Assembly: GCA_945895265.1 (NCBI GenBank)
Contig: CAMDEF010000009.1
Coordinates: 49,900-113,899, forward strand
Origin: Bordetella parapertussis
Lineage (GTDB): Bacteria; Pseudomonadota; Gammaproteobacteria; Burkholderiales; Burkholderiaceae_B
Direction: 5' to 3'
Length of the DNA stretch: 64,000 bases
Position numbers and translations under genes: made by a program. Under the pieces are notes generated by a model. That model was not told the origin of the DNA. It worked only from the letters and a program-made list of their open reading frames with translations, and made no database searches. Positions within the stretch are counted from its first letter, which is position 1, and each line of letters starts with the position of its first letter. Positions 16,222-25,949 of the stretch are shown piece by piece.

Positions 16222-17480
16222 TTGATCATTTCATCCAAGTAGGCAAGGTTATCTTTTACATCGTAAGATTTTCCGTTCGCCCTGATCGAACCGTTGGCCA
16301 ATTGAAAGTTTGCCCGCAATCCTTCGCGCGTCTCGGTCGCCAACCCGAGCATGAGGGCTAGACGCTTTTGTGTATTGTCAATGATTCGCCCTTGCGCCTC
16401 AAGCTTGCCATTCGCCTTGAGCGACTGAACCAGCGAGAACTTGTCAGCGGCCGCACCAGCAGGCTGACTGACTTCAAGCAAGAGGTCGCCCCTGATTGAG
16501 CCAGTTCCCATCTTGGCTGAAATTTGTGGCAACCCAATTGAAAAACCTTTGGCGACTAAGTTTTGTAACGCACCGCTAGCGCGGGCCTGTTCGTCAGCAG
16601 TCAAGTTTCGAAAGTCATTCGAATCGGTGCTAATCGCAGAAAGTGTATCGACGCTTGCAACATCCAACCCTTTTACCGCCAACTCTAACAGTAGCTCGCT
16701 GAGCTTTTGGCCCGCAACGGTCAAGCTCGCGATCTTTGGAATCACACTGACTTCTAGCTTAGCGTTGTTCTCTGTAATGGCGACGTCAACCGCAACAGAC
16801 TCTGCGGTTGCGGTTTTGGTGCTGAATTTATCGATCGCAAAGTGCATGGTACCGAGACCGCGCGCACGATTTTGAATGTCGCTCGTAAAATTCAAGCCGT
16901 GCACATCCAGTACATGATCTTCGCCGCGCGAGCTCAAACGATCGGTTTTCCATTGCAGCGCGACAGTCTTCTCGCCCCAGGCAATGTTGCCACTTGAAGC
17001 AGACAAGTGAAACAACTCTTTACCTTGCTTCATGGCGAGCTCTGGCAACTTCAGGGTCGATAAGGCTTTGCCACCATACGCTAGCTTGCCCTGCCCTGTG
17101 AGTTTGATTTCAGAGCCAAATAAACGGTTGAACTCGGTTCCCGATTTGCCAACAGGCTTGACTTCCCACTTAAATCGCATCGACGAAGAGGGCAACAGCA
17201 GATTCTCAACGCTATAGTTGACTTGCAGCGCAAACAGCTGATTACCACTCTTTGCATCGACTGCGACATCATTAAACCGAATCTCAAATTGACCGGTCGA
17301 GGACAGCAAACCTTGTTGATGCGCAGGTTGCACTATCCTAATGGCCGCATTCTGGCCAGCCTTCGCGCTCAGGTTCGCGACAATCGTCGCCACCGTGCGG
17401 CCCACGTAGATACTGGCGCCCAGCCAACCCGACGCAGCAATAACAACGAGCACAACCGACGAGATAAGTATTTTTTTCAT
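16200..17480 (-). CDS. YdgA-like (DUF945) envelope protein
   Basis: The 426-residue protein has an N-terminal signal or anchor (MKKILISSVVLVVIAASGWLG) followed by a periplasmic beta-rich region typical of DUF945/YdgA: ILGINxG-type strands are replaced here by SMRFKWEVKPVG and GSIRGDLLLEVSQPAG. E. coli YdgA is an inner-membrane-associated periplasmic protein without a defined reaction. The last codons (INAKLYPK) lie in the third copy of the 52-bp repeat. It is followed upstream on the same strand by proC, 31 bp away. Confidence 0.75.
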   Translation of the reverse strand: MKKILISSVVLVVIAASGWLGASIYVGRTVATIVANLSAKAGQNAAIRIVQPAHQQGLLSSTGQFEIRFNDVAVDAKSGNQLFALQVNYSVENLLLPSSSMRFKWEVKPVGKSGTEFNRLFGSEIKLTGQGKLAYGGKALSTLKLPELAMKQGKELFHLSASSGNIAWGEKTVALQWKTDRLSSRGEDHVLDVHGLNFTSDIQNRARGLGTMHFAIDKFSTKTATAESVAVDVAITENNAKLEVSVIPKIASLTVAGQKLSELLLELAVKGLDVASVDTLSAISTDSNDFRNLTADEQARASGALQNLVAKGFSIGLPQISAKMGTGSIRGDLLLEVSQPAGAAADKFSLVQSLKANGKLEAQGRIIDNTQKRLALMLGLATETREGLRANFQLANGSIRANGKSYDVKDNLAYLDEMINAKLYPK

Positions 17481-17511
17481 GCAATTTTTCTTCTAAAAAT
17501 AAAGTGAAAGA

Positions 17512-18345
17512 CTAGCGACCAAACTCTTTAGAAAGTTCAGCCGCGCGGTCGTTGGCTGCAGCCATCGCTTGCGCGATGATCGTTGAGAAATGCTGTTGAG
17601 CAAACACATCTAAGGCGGCGGCGGTAGTCCCCCCCTTTGAGGTCACGCGCTCGCGCAAGACCGCGGGTGTCTCAGTCGACTCGGCTGCCAACTGTGTTGA
17701 ACCAGATAAGGTCGCAAGCGCAAGCGCGCGCGCCTGCGCTGCCGATAACCCTAAGGCTTGCGCCCCAGCCATCAAAGATTCTAAAAATAAAAATACGTAG
17801 GCAGGGCCGCTACCTGACAAGGCTGTTACCGCATCGATTGCCTGATCGTTATCGACCCACACCACTTGCCCAACGGCACTCAACAAGTTGGTAGCAATAT
17901 CTGCCTCGGCCTTGGCTAAGCCTTCGACAGCCGTCATCCCCGTCACGCCTGCACGCACCAAAGCGGGCGTATTCGGCATACAGCGCACCACGCGTGTGTA
18001 CGGTTGCTCGGGCGAGCCCAGCCAAGTTGACAAAGAGTGTAGAGAAATGCCAGCGGCGATACTAATCACCAAGGTATCGGGTCTAAGACAGGGTTTGCAT
18101 TGCAACACGACTTCACGCATTTGTTGTGGCTTGACCGCGAAGATCCAGACTTGTTGTGTAGATAACGAGGCGTCTGGTGCCTGAGCAACGCTGATGCCGC
18201 GCGCTTGCCATTGCTCACGCAAGACCTCAGCGACCTCGAGAACGTGCAACTGCGAGGGTGCACAGCCCTGCCCGAGCAAGCCCGAAACCAGAGCGTTTGC
18301 CATATTGCCGCCGCCGATAAACGCGACCGAAGGGATATGATTCAT
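17512..18345 (-). CDS. proC: Pyrroline-5-carboxylate reductase
   Basis: Last step of proline synthesis, reducing pyrroline-5-carboxylate with NAD(P)H. The N-terminal Rossmann motif is FIGGGNMANALVSGLL (residues 9-24). MPNTPALVRAGVTGM and the C-terminal substrate/dimerisation segment ALSGSGPAYVFLFLE with TSKGGTTAAALD are present. Length 277 is normal. It lies 17 bp downstream of ubiA on the same strand; the two could share a transcript. Confidence 0.95.
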   Translation of the reverse strand: MNHIPSVAFIGGGNMANALVSGLLGQGCAPSQLHVLEVAEVLREQWQARGISVAQAPDASLSTQQVWIFAVKPQQMREVVLQCKPCLRPDTLVISIAAGISLHSLSTWLGSPEQPYTRVVRCMPNTPALVRAGVTGMTAVEGLAKAEADIATNLLSAVGQVVWVDNDQAIDAVTALSGSGPAYVFLFLESLMAGAQALGLSAAQARALALATLSGSTQLAAESTETPAVLRERVTSKGGTTAAALDVFAQQHFSTIIAQAMAAANDRAAELSKEFGR

Positions 18346-18362
18346 GTCAAGTCTTTAAAAAA

Positions 18363-19232
18363 TTACGGAAAAATGATCGTCTGCGCAAAGATACCGCAGA
18401 ATACGGCAAAGCCTATCCAGGTGTTGTGCAAAAACGCACGAAAGCACGCCTCGCGCGTACGGTGCCTGATCCAGCCAAGATGCAGCGCCGCCACACCAGC
18501 GCTGGCCAAGAGCCCTAACGCATAGGGCCAACCGTAAGACAGCAAGTACCCCACCCACCCCAGCAATAGCAACGTGCAGGTGTAGCAAAGGGTCACACAG
18601 AATATATCGTACTTTCCGAAGGTAATGGCTGAGGTTTTGAGACCCAAGCGAACATCATCATCGCGATCTACCATCGCATATTCGGTATCGTAGGCAATCG
18701 CCCAAAAAATGTTCGCCAATAGCATCAGCCAAGCCACGACAGGCACCGATTCAACTGTGGCTGCAAAGCCCATCGGTATCCCAAAACCAAAGGCAATCCC
18801 AAGATAAGCCTGAGGAATCGCAAAAAAACGTTTAAACAGCGGGTATGTGACGGCCAAGACTGCTGCGACGACTGCCAGCACAAGCGTCAATCCGTTCAAA
18901 GACCAAACCAACGCCAGGCTCAAGAGCCCCAAGACGGCGGCGACCCATAACGCCTCGTGCGGTTGGATCTGACCCGACGTCAAGACACGCTGCTCGGTAC
19001 GCTTGACGTGGAGATCAACATCGCGATCAAAATAATCATTCATGGCGCAACCCGCTGAACGCATCAGCACTGTACCCAATACAAAAATCACTAAAAGTTT
19101 GAGACTTGGCCAACCCTGCGCCGCCACAAACAAGCCCCATAAAGTTGGCCATAGCAAGAGCAAAATCCCGATCGGCTTGTCGAGACGCACCAAGCGGCCG
19201 TATAAGCAAAGACGTTGCATGATTGTGTGCAT
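18363..19232 (-). CDS. ubiA: 4-hydroxybenzoate polyprenyltransferase
   Basis: Membrane prenyltransferase of ubiquinone synthesis that joins 4-hydroxybenzoate to the polyprenyl chain. Both Asp-rich Mg/diphosphate motifs are seen: NDYFDRDVD (about residues 65-73) and YDTEYAMVDRDDD (about 181-193). Around them are eight to nine hydrophobic helices. Length 289 is typical. The substrate-supplying chorismate lyase (ubiC) is also in this window, about 35 kb away. Confidence 0.95.
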   Translation of the reverse strand: MHTIMQRLCLYGRLVRLDKPIGILLLLWPTLWGLFVAAQGWPSLKLLVIFVLGTVLMRSAGCAMNDYFDRDVDLHVKRTEQRVLTSGQIQPHEALWVAAVLGLLSLALVWSLNGLTLVLAVVAAVLAVTYPLFKRFFAIPQAYLGIAFGFGIPMGFAATVESVPVVAWLMLLANIFWAIAYDTEYAMVDRDDDVRLGLKTSAITFGKYDIFCVTLCYTCTLLLLGWVGYLLSYGWPYALGLLASAGVAALHLGWIRHRTREACFRAFLHNTWIGFAVFCGIFAQTIIFP

Positions 19233-19268
19233 CGAACGGCGTACCTTTTCTCTAAACTTGTCTATACA

Positions 19269-21350
19269 CTAGCTGCGTAAAAAATCTTCTCGTCCACGCA
19301 TCCAACGCGCCAAGTGGCGCTCAACAATATGCGGGGCCGTATCCCTAAGCTCAATGGCGGCTTGGCGGGCCGCTACAACGAGCCCACCGTCGGCAGCGAG
19401 ATCTGCAAAGCGCAGCAACGTGACGCCCGATTGCTTTGAACCAAGTAACTCACCTGGCCCGCGCAAATCAAGATCACGCTGGGCAATCTCAAAACCATCC
19501 TGGGTCTCGTACATGGCGCGTAACCGCTGACGCGCCAGCATCGACAAGGGTGTTTGAAACAGCAACACGCATACCGACTTTGCTACGCCACGTCCGACGC
19601 GCCCCCGTAGCTGATGCAGCTGCGCCAAACCAAAACGCTCGGCGTGCTCAATAACCATCAATGAGGCGTTAGGCACATCGACCCCGACCTCAATGACGGT
19701 CGTTGAGACCAGCACGTTGATGTGCGCCTCACGAAACGCTTTCATGACGGCGGCTTTCTCAGCCGTAGGTAACTGACCATGCACTAAACCAACGGTGTAG
19801 TCAGGCAAGGCTTCGGTCAAGGCAAGGTGCGTATCAACTGCGGTTTGTAAGTCAAGCGATTCGCTTTCTTGCACCAGCGGGCAAACCCAATACACTTGCT
19901 GTCCGGTGGCACAGGCCTGCGCGACGTGTCCAAGCACCTCGTCGCGTCGTGCGTTAGAGATTAATTTTGTGACAACCGGGGTGCGCCCCGGCGGCAAGGT
20001 GTCGATCGACGACACCTCAAGATCCGCATAAAACGTCATCGCTAACGTGCGCGGAATGGGGGTCGCGCTCATCGTTAGTTGATGCGGAATCCAGTCATCC
20101 CCCGGAAGCTCTTCGCCTTTTTTAGACAACGACAGGCGTTGGGCGACACCGAAGCGATGTTGTTCATCAACAATCACCAGACCTAAATCAAAAAACTCGA
20201 CTGTTTCTTGAATTAAGGCTTGGGTGCCCACCACTAAGCGCGCCTGGCCACTTGAAATGGCCGCATTTGCGATTTTGCGTGCCTTGGGTGTGATGCTACC
20301 GGTTAACCAACACACCTCAATCCCAAGGGGTTCGCACCACATTTTCAATTTTTGAAAATGTTGTTCCGCCAAAATTTCGGTCGGCGCCATGAGCGCGACC
20401 TGCACGCCGGCGTCAATCGCTTGCAAGGCTGCTAGTGCAGCGACAATCGTCTTGCCACTGCCGACATCCCCTTGTAACAAACGATACATCGGAAACTCGC
20501 GCTCTAGGTCGGCACTGATCTCAGACGTCACACGTTGCTGCGCGGGCGTCAGACTAAAAGGTAAGGACTTCAGCAAGCGCGCACACAAACTATCTGCTTT
20601 GGGATTTGCTCTTAGGCTTTTTGCACGTAAACTGCGCCGCGCATCACGGGCCGCCGCCAGCGACAATTGCTGTGCAAGGAGTTCATCGAACTTAATACGC
20701 AACCACGACGGATGCGTATGCTCAATTAAGGCGAGCGCATCCATGTCGGGTGTAGGAGCGTGAAGGGTGCGAATCGCTTCACCAAAACTCTGCAGGCCGA
20801 GCCGTTGAACCAACTCGGGCTCAAGTGTGTCGTTGAGCTCGACTTTCTCAAGCGCTTGCCCAATCGCTTTACGCAAACTCGGTTGAGATAAGCCCTCTGT
20901 CGTTGGATACACGGGCGTCAACGCCGCCGGCAACACAGAATCTGCAACCGTCACCTTGGGGTGGATGATCTCGTACCCGTGCATACCACCGCGCACCTCA
21001 CCTCTGATCCGCCACCGACGCCCTACCTGCATTTGTTGCTGTTGATTGGGATAGAACGTGAGCCAGCGTAAACCAATTTCGCCGGTGTCATCTTGCACCA
21101 CCGCCGTCAATTGCCGACGCGGCTGATAGCTGGCGTCAGACCGTATCACCGTTGCCTCAATCTGCGCTGAGCGGCCAGGGCGCAGCGTGGCGATGGACAT
21201 AATTTCGGTTTCGTCTTCGTAACGAAGCGGTAAATGCAAAATCAAGTCATGCGCGCTGATCAGCCCCAAACGCTCAAGCTTTTGTCTAGTCGTGGCAACC
21301 GCTTTAGGTCGGACAGAAACCTTGGTAGAGGGGCGCTGAGCGGTGGCCAC
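19269..21350 (-). CDS. recG: ATP-dependent DNA helicase RecG
   Basis: Remodels stalled replication forks and branched DNA, 693 residues. The N-terminal wedge/OB domain (residues 50-150) is followed by the helicase core: Walker A GDVGSGKT, the DEQH box VDEQHRFGVAQR, TATPIPRT (as MSATPIPRTLA), and motif VI QLRGRVGRG. The C-terminal LLRFADLAADG region is conserved. It ends 36 bp before ubiA and starts 23 bp after ridA, so cotranscription in this leftward block is plausible. Confidence 0.96.
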   Translation of the reverse strand: MATAQRPSTKVSVRPKAVATTRQKLERLGLISAHDLILHLPLRYEDETEIMSIATLRPGRSAQIEATVIRSDASYQPRRQLTAVVQDDTGEIGLRWLTFYPNQQQQMQVGRRWRIRGEVRGGMHGYEIIHPKVTVADSVLPAALTPVYPTTEGLSQPSLRKAIGQALEKVELNDTLEPELVQRLGLQSFGEAIRTLHAPTPDMDALALIEHTHPSWLRIKFDELLAQQLSLAAARDARRSLRAKSLRANPKADSLCARLLKSLPFSLTPAQQRVTSEISADLEREFPMYRLLQGDVGSGKTIVAALAALQAIDAGVQVALMAPTEILAEQHFQKLKMWCEPLGIEVCWLTGSITPKARKIANAAISSGQARLVVGTQALIQETVEFFDLGLVIVDEQHRFGVAQRLSLSKKGEELPGDDWIPHQLTMSATPIPRTLAMTFYADLEVSSIDTLPPGRTPVVTKLISNARRDEVLGHVAQACATGQQVYWVCPLVQESESLDLQTAVDTHLALTEALPDYTVGLVHGQLPTAEKAAVMKAFREAHINVLVSTTVIEVGVDVPNASLMVIEHAERFGLAQLHQLRGRVGRGVAKSVCVLLFQTPLSMLARQRLRAMYETQDGFEIAQRDLDLRGPGELLGSKQSGVTLLRFADLAADGGLVVAARQAAIELRDTAPHIVERHLARWMRGREDFLRS

Positions 21351-21373
21351 GGCAAATGACTTTTAGCGAACTG

Positions 21374-21760
21374 CTAAACGACGATGATGGCTTCAATCTC
21401 AAACTGAGCACCCTTTGGCAAACTTGCGACGCCAACGGTTGAGCGCGCCGGAAATGGCTCAGGCAGCAATTCAGCCATGATCCCATTGGCAATTGCAAAT
21501 TGACCTAAGTCGGTTAAAAACAAGGTCAGTTTGACGATGCTGTCTAAACGACCTCCAGCAGCCTCAATGACCGCTTGCATATTGGCAAAAGATTGACGAA
21601 CCTGTGCCTCAAAATTCTCTGAGACCATATTGCCCGTTGCCGGTACCAGGCCAATTTGACCCGATAAATAGACGGTTCGGCCCGCTGGGGCAACAATGGC
21701 CTGCGAATACGGGCCGACCGCAGCCGGAGCGGCATTCGTGTGGATGACTGACTTTGACAT
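21374..21760 (-). CDS. ridA: RidA family enamine/imine deaminase
   Basis: Hydrolyses reactive enamine/imine intermediates such as those released by PLP enzymes, protecting from 2-aminoacrylate damage. The 128-residue protein has GPYSQAIVA, YLSGQIG and the C-terminal PARSTVGVASLPKGAQFEIEAI, which carries the catalytic Arg and the Glu of the active site. These place it in the archetypal RidA subfamily. It lies between ntrC and recG, all leftward, 44 bp from ntrC. Confidence 0.92.
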   Translation of the reverse strand: MSKSVIHTNAAPAAVGPYSQAIVAPAGRTVYLSGQIGLVPATGNMVSENFEAQVRQSFANMQAVIEAAGGRLDSIVKLTLFLTDLGQFAIANGIMAELLPEPFPARSTVGVASLPKGAQFEIEAIIVV

Positions 21761-21804
21761 GTGGGCTTTCCTTCAGTTGACTGCTGAATTGTACCGCCCA
21801 CCCG

Positions 21805-23268
21805 TCACGCCTCGGAGTCAGCCCCGACCGGATCCATCCCTAACTCTCGCAACTTACGAGTAATGGTGTTGCGACCCATCCCGAGACGTGCAGCGGCTTC
21901 AACCCGACGGCCTCGACAGACCTCAAGCGAAGACTGTAATAACGCGCGCTCAAATTGACGCGTTAACGCGGTCCAGACTTCTGGTTCTGAGCGCGACAAG
22001 CGTACGTTTGCATCAAGCGCTAGCAGCTCTTGCCAAGTGTGATTGACGCCACCTAAATCGTGGCCTGAGCCAACGCGTGTTGCGCCAGTTTTGACTGCGC
22101 GGACTTCTGGCGGTAGGTCCCCCAGCTCGACCGTTTGCCCAGGAGCCATGACGGTCAACCAGTGACAAAAATTTTCGAGCTGCCGGACATTGCCTGGATA
22201 GTCGAATTGTGCAAGCGCGTGCACAGCCGACTCCGACAGGCGCTTGACGGGGACACCCACTGCTCTGGCTGACACCGACAAAAAATGCTTGGCAAGATCG
22301 GCGACATCTTCGCGCCTTTCACGCAGCGCGGGTAATCTCAGGCGAATGACATTCAAGCGATGAAACAAATCTTCGCGAAACTTGCCCTCTTGAACGCGCT
22401 CTTCAAGCGGCTGATGGGTTGCGGCCACAATCCTCACGTCAACGCGTATCGGCTGTGCCCCTCCTACCCGATAGAAGGTTCCTTCAGACAAGACGCGCAG
22501 CAAGCGCGTTTGCAATTCAAAGGGCATATCGCCGATTTCATCTAAAAATAAAGTTCCACCACCCGCTTCTTCAAAACGACCTCGGCGCAAGGCGTTAGCC
22601 CCCGTGAAGGCGCCGCGCTCGTGCCCAAACAACTCAGCTTCGAGCAAATCACGCGGGATGGCAGCAGTATTCAAGGCAACAAATGGCCCTTTTGAGCGCG
22701 CACCATGACTGTGCAACGCGCGCGCCACTAACTCTTTACCTGTACCAGACTCGCCAGTGATCAACACTGTGACGTTTGATTGCGCTAGGCGCCCGATCGC
22801 TCGAAACACCTCTTGCATCGCGACCGAGGCCGACTGCGTCAACATGCCTTTATCGGTGACAAGAGCAGTGGCAGCTGCAGGTTGTGCCGAGAGCTCTTCT
22901 GCCGAGGGTTCTTGCATTGCGCGCGAGATGAGCGCCACCGCCTCGTTAATATCGAAAGGCTTGGCGAGGTAATCAAACGCCCCACCTTGAAAGGCAGACA
23001 CGGTGCTGCCAAGATCGCTATACGCCGTCATAATGATGACCGGCAGCGTGGGATATTTCTCTTTGACTTCTTTCAGCAGTGCCAAGCCATCCGTGCCCGG
23101 CATTCTGATATCAGAGACGAGCGCCGAAGGAGACTCGAGCTTCAAGGCCGCCGACACCTCAGAGGCGTTTACAAAACTACGCGTAGGGATATTGGCACGG
23201 CTCAGCGCCTTTTCAAGCACCCAGCGAATAGCTTGATCATCATCCACGATCCAAACTGGTTTCATCAA
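21805..23268 (-). CDS. ntrC: Nitrogen regulation response regulator NtrC (GlnG)
   Basis: Sigma-54 activator of nitrogen-limitation genes. The receiver domain has ALVSDIRMPGTDG (phosphoacceptor Asp near residue 54) and YLAKPFD. The AAA+ domain has Walker A GESGTGKE, the sigma-54 contact loop ELFGHERGAFTGA and LFLDEIGDMP. The C-terminal Fis-type helix-turn-helix reads EAAARLGMGRNTITRKLREL. Length 487. The start overlaps the ntrB stop by four bases. Its probable targets include the glnA promoter in this same cluster. Confidence 0.96.
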   Translation of the reverse strand: MMKPVWIVDDDQAIRWVLEKALSRANIPTRSFVNASEVSAALKLESPSALVSDIRMPGTDGLALLKEVKEKYPTLPVIIMTAYSDLGSTVSAFQGGAFDYLAKPFDINEAVALISRAMQEPSAEELSAQPAAATALVTDKGMLTQSASVAMQEVFRAIGRLAQSNVTVLITGESGTGKELVARALHSHGARSKGPFVALNTAAIPRDLLEAELFGHERGAFTGANALRRGRFEEAGGGTLFLDEIGDMPFELQTRLLRVLSEGTFYRVGGAQPIRVDVRIVAATHQPLEERVQEGKFREDLFHRLNVIRLRLPALRERREDVADLAKHFLSVSARAVGVPVKRLSESAVHALAQFDYPGNVRQLENFCHWLTVMAPGQTVELGDLPPEVRAVKTGATRVGSGHDLGGVNHTWQELLALDANVRLSRSEPEVWTALTRQFERALLQSSLEVCRGRRVEAAARLGMGRNTITRKLRELGMDPVGADSEA

Positions 23269-24317
23269 AGAGGCTCCATAGGTAATTGCAAACGAAACTC
23301 GGTGTGCCCGGGTTGTGACTCAAACTCAATCACACCGCCATGTTGTTGGATAAAATCCTGCGCGAGACTTAAGCCAAGCCCCGTACCACCATCACGCCCC
23401 GTGACAAGCGGATGAAAAATGCGCTCTTTCAAACTCTGAGGTACGCCTGGTCCGTTATCGGTCACCGTGACAACTGCTGCCAAACGGTGTTGTTTGTGTC
23501 GCAACAGCACCTGGCGCGCAATACGAGTTTTGATCGTAATGTGGGGTGACTGCGTTGGGTGAAACCCAGTCATAATCTGCGCGGCATTGCGAACAATATT
23601 GAGAAGCGCTTGCATCACCCGAGCCGGATCTGCCCGAAACTCTGGCATTGAGGCATCGTAGTCACGCAACAATGCCACTTCGCGAAACTCAGCGCGCACC
23701 AATGAACATACTCTTTCGCAAATCTCATGGATATTGACTGCTTGCCACTGCACCGGCATGCGTTGCGGCGCGGCAAGTCGATCAACCAACGCCTGCAGGC
23801 GGTCGGCCTCTGAAATAATGACGCTGGTGTATTCACGCAAAGCTGGGTCGGGCAATTCTGACTCTAGAAGCTGGGCCGCGCCGCGCAAACCACCAAGTGG
23901 GTTTTTTACCTCATGCGCAAGGTTGCGCAACAGTTCGTGTTGGGTATCAATTTCGTCGACTAGGCGACTACTGCGATCGACCAGTACCCGCTGCTCTAAG
24001 TCTTTGATTTCTATCAAAGCAGACCACAACGGTTGAGACAAGGCCACAGAAGTGACCGCAACTTCAACGGTCTCTGCACCCCGCCGTAAGCGAGCAAATT
24101 GCCGGCAATCTGCAACCTCGCCACGACAGGCTTGTTGAATCGAGTGCGCAAGCGCCTTGTCGCGTTCAAACAAAAAGGCGGCCGGCTGCCCCAATAAGTT
24201 GCGCCGAGACCGCCCAAACATCACTTCTGCTGCCGCATTCGCCTCTATGACTTCTCCAGACGAGTTCAATAAAAGAACTGTCGTAGAGAGTAAATCGAAG
24301 GCTTCAGCGGAGTACAT
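23265..24317 (-). CDS. ntrB: Nitrogen regulation sensor kinase NtrB (GlnL)
   Basis: Cytosolic histidine kinase/phosphatase that, with PII, sets NtrC phosphorylation. The 350-residue protein contains an N-terminal PAS domain (VLLLNSSGEVIEANAAAEVMFG), the HisKA box NLAHEVKNPLGGLRGAAQLL (phosphorylated His near residue 137) and HATPase motifs NIVRNAAQIM, DNGPGVP and GGTGLGLSLAQDF. There is no transmembrane segment, as expected. It starts 45 bp after glnA; a hairpin lies between its GGAG and its ATG. Confidence 0.95.
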   Translation of the reverse strand: MYSAEAFDLLSTTVLLLNSSGEVIEANAAAEVMFGRSRRNLLGQPAAFLFERDKALAHSIQQACRGEVADCRQFARLRRGAETVEVAVTSVALSQPLWSALIEIKDLEQRVLVDRSSRLVDEIDTQHELLRNLAHEVKNPLGGLRGAAQLLESELPDPALREYTSVIISEADRLQALVDRLAAPQRMPVQWQAVNIHEICERVCSLVRAEFREVALLRDYDASMPEFRADPARVMQALLNIVRNAAQIMTGFHPTQSPHITIKTRIARQVLLRHKQHRLAAVVTVTDNGPGVPQSLKERIFHPLVTGRDGGTGLGLSLAQDFIQQHGGVIEFESQPGHTEFRLQLPMEPL

Positions 24318-24322
24318 GGTAC

Positions 24323-24342
24323 TCGGGCCACTACAGGCCCGA
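24323..24342 (-). promoter_or_regulatory. Hairpin between the Shine-Dalgarno and start codon of ntrB
   Basis: In the ntrB leader a perfect 7-bp stem TCGGGCC/GGCCCGA with a six-base loop lies between GGAG and the ATG. If the stem is folded, GGAG is only five bases (GTACC) from the start codon; unfolded, it is too far. No U run follows, so a plain terminator is unlikely. It may tune ntrBC translation relative to glnA. Confidence 0.6.
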
Positions 24343-24362
24343 CTCCAGGGTTAAACAGCAAA

Positions 24363-25775
24363 TTACAAGCTGTAGTACATGTCGAATTCGACGGGATGGG
24401 TCGTCATACGCAAGCGATTCACTTCTTGCATTTTCAGATCCACGTAGGCATCCAGCATTGAGTTACTAAACACCCCACCGCGGGTCAAGAACTCGCGGTC
24501 TTTGTTGAGTTCTTCGAGCGCTTGCTCGAGCGAACTGCAAACTGTTGGGATCTTTGCGTCTTCTTCGGGTGGCAAGTCGTACAGATTTTTGTCTGCGGGA
24601 TCGCCTGGGTGAATCTTGTTTTGCACGCCGTCAAGACCTGCCATCATCAAGGCTGAGAACGCCAAGTATGGGTTAGCAAGCGGATCAGGGAAACGTGTTT
24701 CGATACGGCGGCCTTTTGGATTGGCGACGTAAGGAATACGAATCGATGCTGAGCGATTGCGTGCAGAGTAAGCAAGCTTCACAGGAGCTTCGTAGTGAGG
24801 GACCAAACGCTTGTACGAGTTTGTGCCAGGATTGGTGATCGCATTCAGCGCGCGCGCGTGCTTGATCACACCACCAATGTAATACAGCGCAAACTCAGAC
24901 AAACCAGCGTAGCCATTGCCTGCAAACAAGTTTTGACCATCTTTCCAGATTGACTGGTGAACGTGCATCCCTGAACCGTTGTCACCGACAACAGGCTTTG
25001 GCAAGAAGGTTGCTGTTTTGCCGTAGGCGTGCGCAACGTTGTGCACGGTGTACTTGAGGATTTGGTTCCAGTCGGCACGTGTCACCAAGGTGCTGAACTT
25101 AGTGCCGATTTCCATCTGACCAGCGCCAGCCACTTCGTGGTGATGCACTTCGACAGGGATGCCAGCTTCTTCAAGCAACAAGCACATCTCTGAACGCATA
25201 TCTTGCATCGAATCAACCGGAGGCACTGGGAAGTAACCGCCCTTGACGCGTGGACGATGGGCCATGTTGCCGCCCTCTGAGTCAATGCTGCTTGACCAAT
25301 GTGCTTCGTCTGACTTGATCTTGACGTGGCAGCCCGACATATCGTCGCCCCAGGTCACGCCGTCAAATACAAAAAATTCTGGCTCAGGGCCAAAGAAGGC
25401 CGTGTCGCCTAAACCACTGGCCTTGAGGTAGGCTTCAGCACGCTTAGCCAACGAACGTGGATCGCGATCGTAGCCTTTCATGTCTGAGGGCTCGACCACG
25501 TCGCAGGTCAGAATCATGGTTGATTCTTCACGGAACGGGTCCATGTGCGCGGTATTTGGATCGGGAATCAGAAGCATGTCCGAGGCTTCGATGCCTTTCC
25601 AGCCAGCAATTGACGAACCGTCAAACGCGTGGCCTTCGGTAAACTTTTCGGTGTTCATCTGACTGACAGGAACCGAAACGTGTTGCTCTTTGCCCATGGT
25701 GTCCGTAAAACGAAAGTCGACAAACTTGACTTCGTCTTCGGCAATCTTCTTCAGAACATCTTGAGAGGTGCTCAT
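24363..25775 (-). CDS. glnA: Type I glutamine synthetase
   Basis: ATP-dependent ammonia assimilation into glutamine. The 470-residue protein has the N-terminal beta-grasp domain ([16 protein letters not shown]), catalytic motifs [53 protein letters not shown] and [10 protein letters not shown], and the adenylylation site region NLYDLPPEE (Tyr near 397). This makes it a GSI-beta enzyme probably controlled by GlnE. It heads the leftward glnA-ntrB-ntrC unit, with a sigma-54 promoter and NtrC sites upstream. Confidence 0.97.
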   Translation of the reverse strand: MSTSQDVLKKIAEDEVKFVDFRFTDTMGKEQHVSVPVSQMNTEKFTEGHAFDGSSIAGWKGIEASDMLLIPDPNTAHMDPFREESTMILTCDVVEPSDMKGYDRDPRSLAKRAEAYLKASGLGDTAFFGPEPEFFVFDGVTWGDDMSGCHVKIKSDEAHWSSSIDSEGGNMAHRPRVKGGYFPVPPVDSMQDMRSEMCLLLEEAGIPVEVHHHEVAGAGQMEIGTKFSTLVTRADWNQILKYTVHNVAHAYGKTATFLPKPVVGDNGSGMHVHQSIWKDGQNLFAGNGYAGLSEFALYYIGGVIKHARALNAITNPGTNSYKRLVPHYEAPVKLAYSARNRSASIRIPYVANPKGRRIETRFPDPLANPYLAFSALMMAGLDGVQNKIHPGDPADKNLYDLPPEEDAKIPTVCSSLEQALEELNKDREFLTRGGVFSNSMLDAYVDLKMQEVNRLRMTTHPVEFDMYYSL

Positions 25776-25845
25776 ACTGACTCCGGAAAATGAAAATGAT
25801 GACTATTAATTAAAAGATGATGCGAGTTATCTTGATTGATAACAA

Positions 25846-25860
25846 GCAACATTCGTGCCA
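25846..25860 (-). promoter_or_regulatory. Sigma-54 promoter of glnA
   Basis: Read on the minus strand, TGGCACGAATGTTGC has the exact -24 (TGGCAC) and -12 (TTGC) elements with the required five-base spacing. It lies about 70 bp upstream of the glnA ATG, with NtrC-like sites further upstream. Confidence 0.92.
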
Positions 25861-25900
25861 GACATTTTGAATCAAAAATGCCCAAAAAAGTGCAGGTAAA

Positions 25901-25947
25901 GCACCAATAGAGTGCATTAAATACAATTGTATGCACCAAACTAGTGA
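25901..25947 (-). promoter_or_regulatory. Pair of NtrC binding-site candidates upstream of glnA
   Basis: GCACCAATAGAGTGC (25901-25915) and TGCACCAAACTAGTGA (25932-25947) match the NtrC consensus TGCACC-N5-GGTGCA, the first better than the second. Their centres are about 31 bp apart, near three helical turns, as in the paired enhancer sites of enteric glnA. The outer site abuts the hemW stop codon. A third GTGC-N7-GCAC dyad lies at 25890-25904. Confidence 0.72.
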
Positions 25948-25949
25948 TT

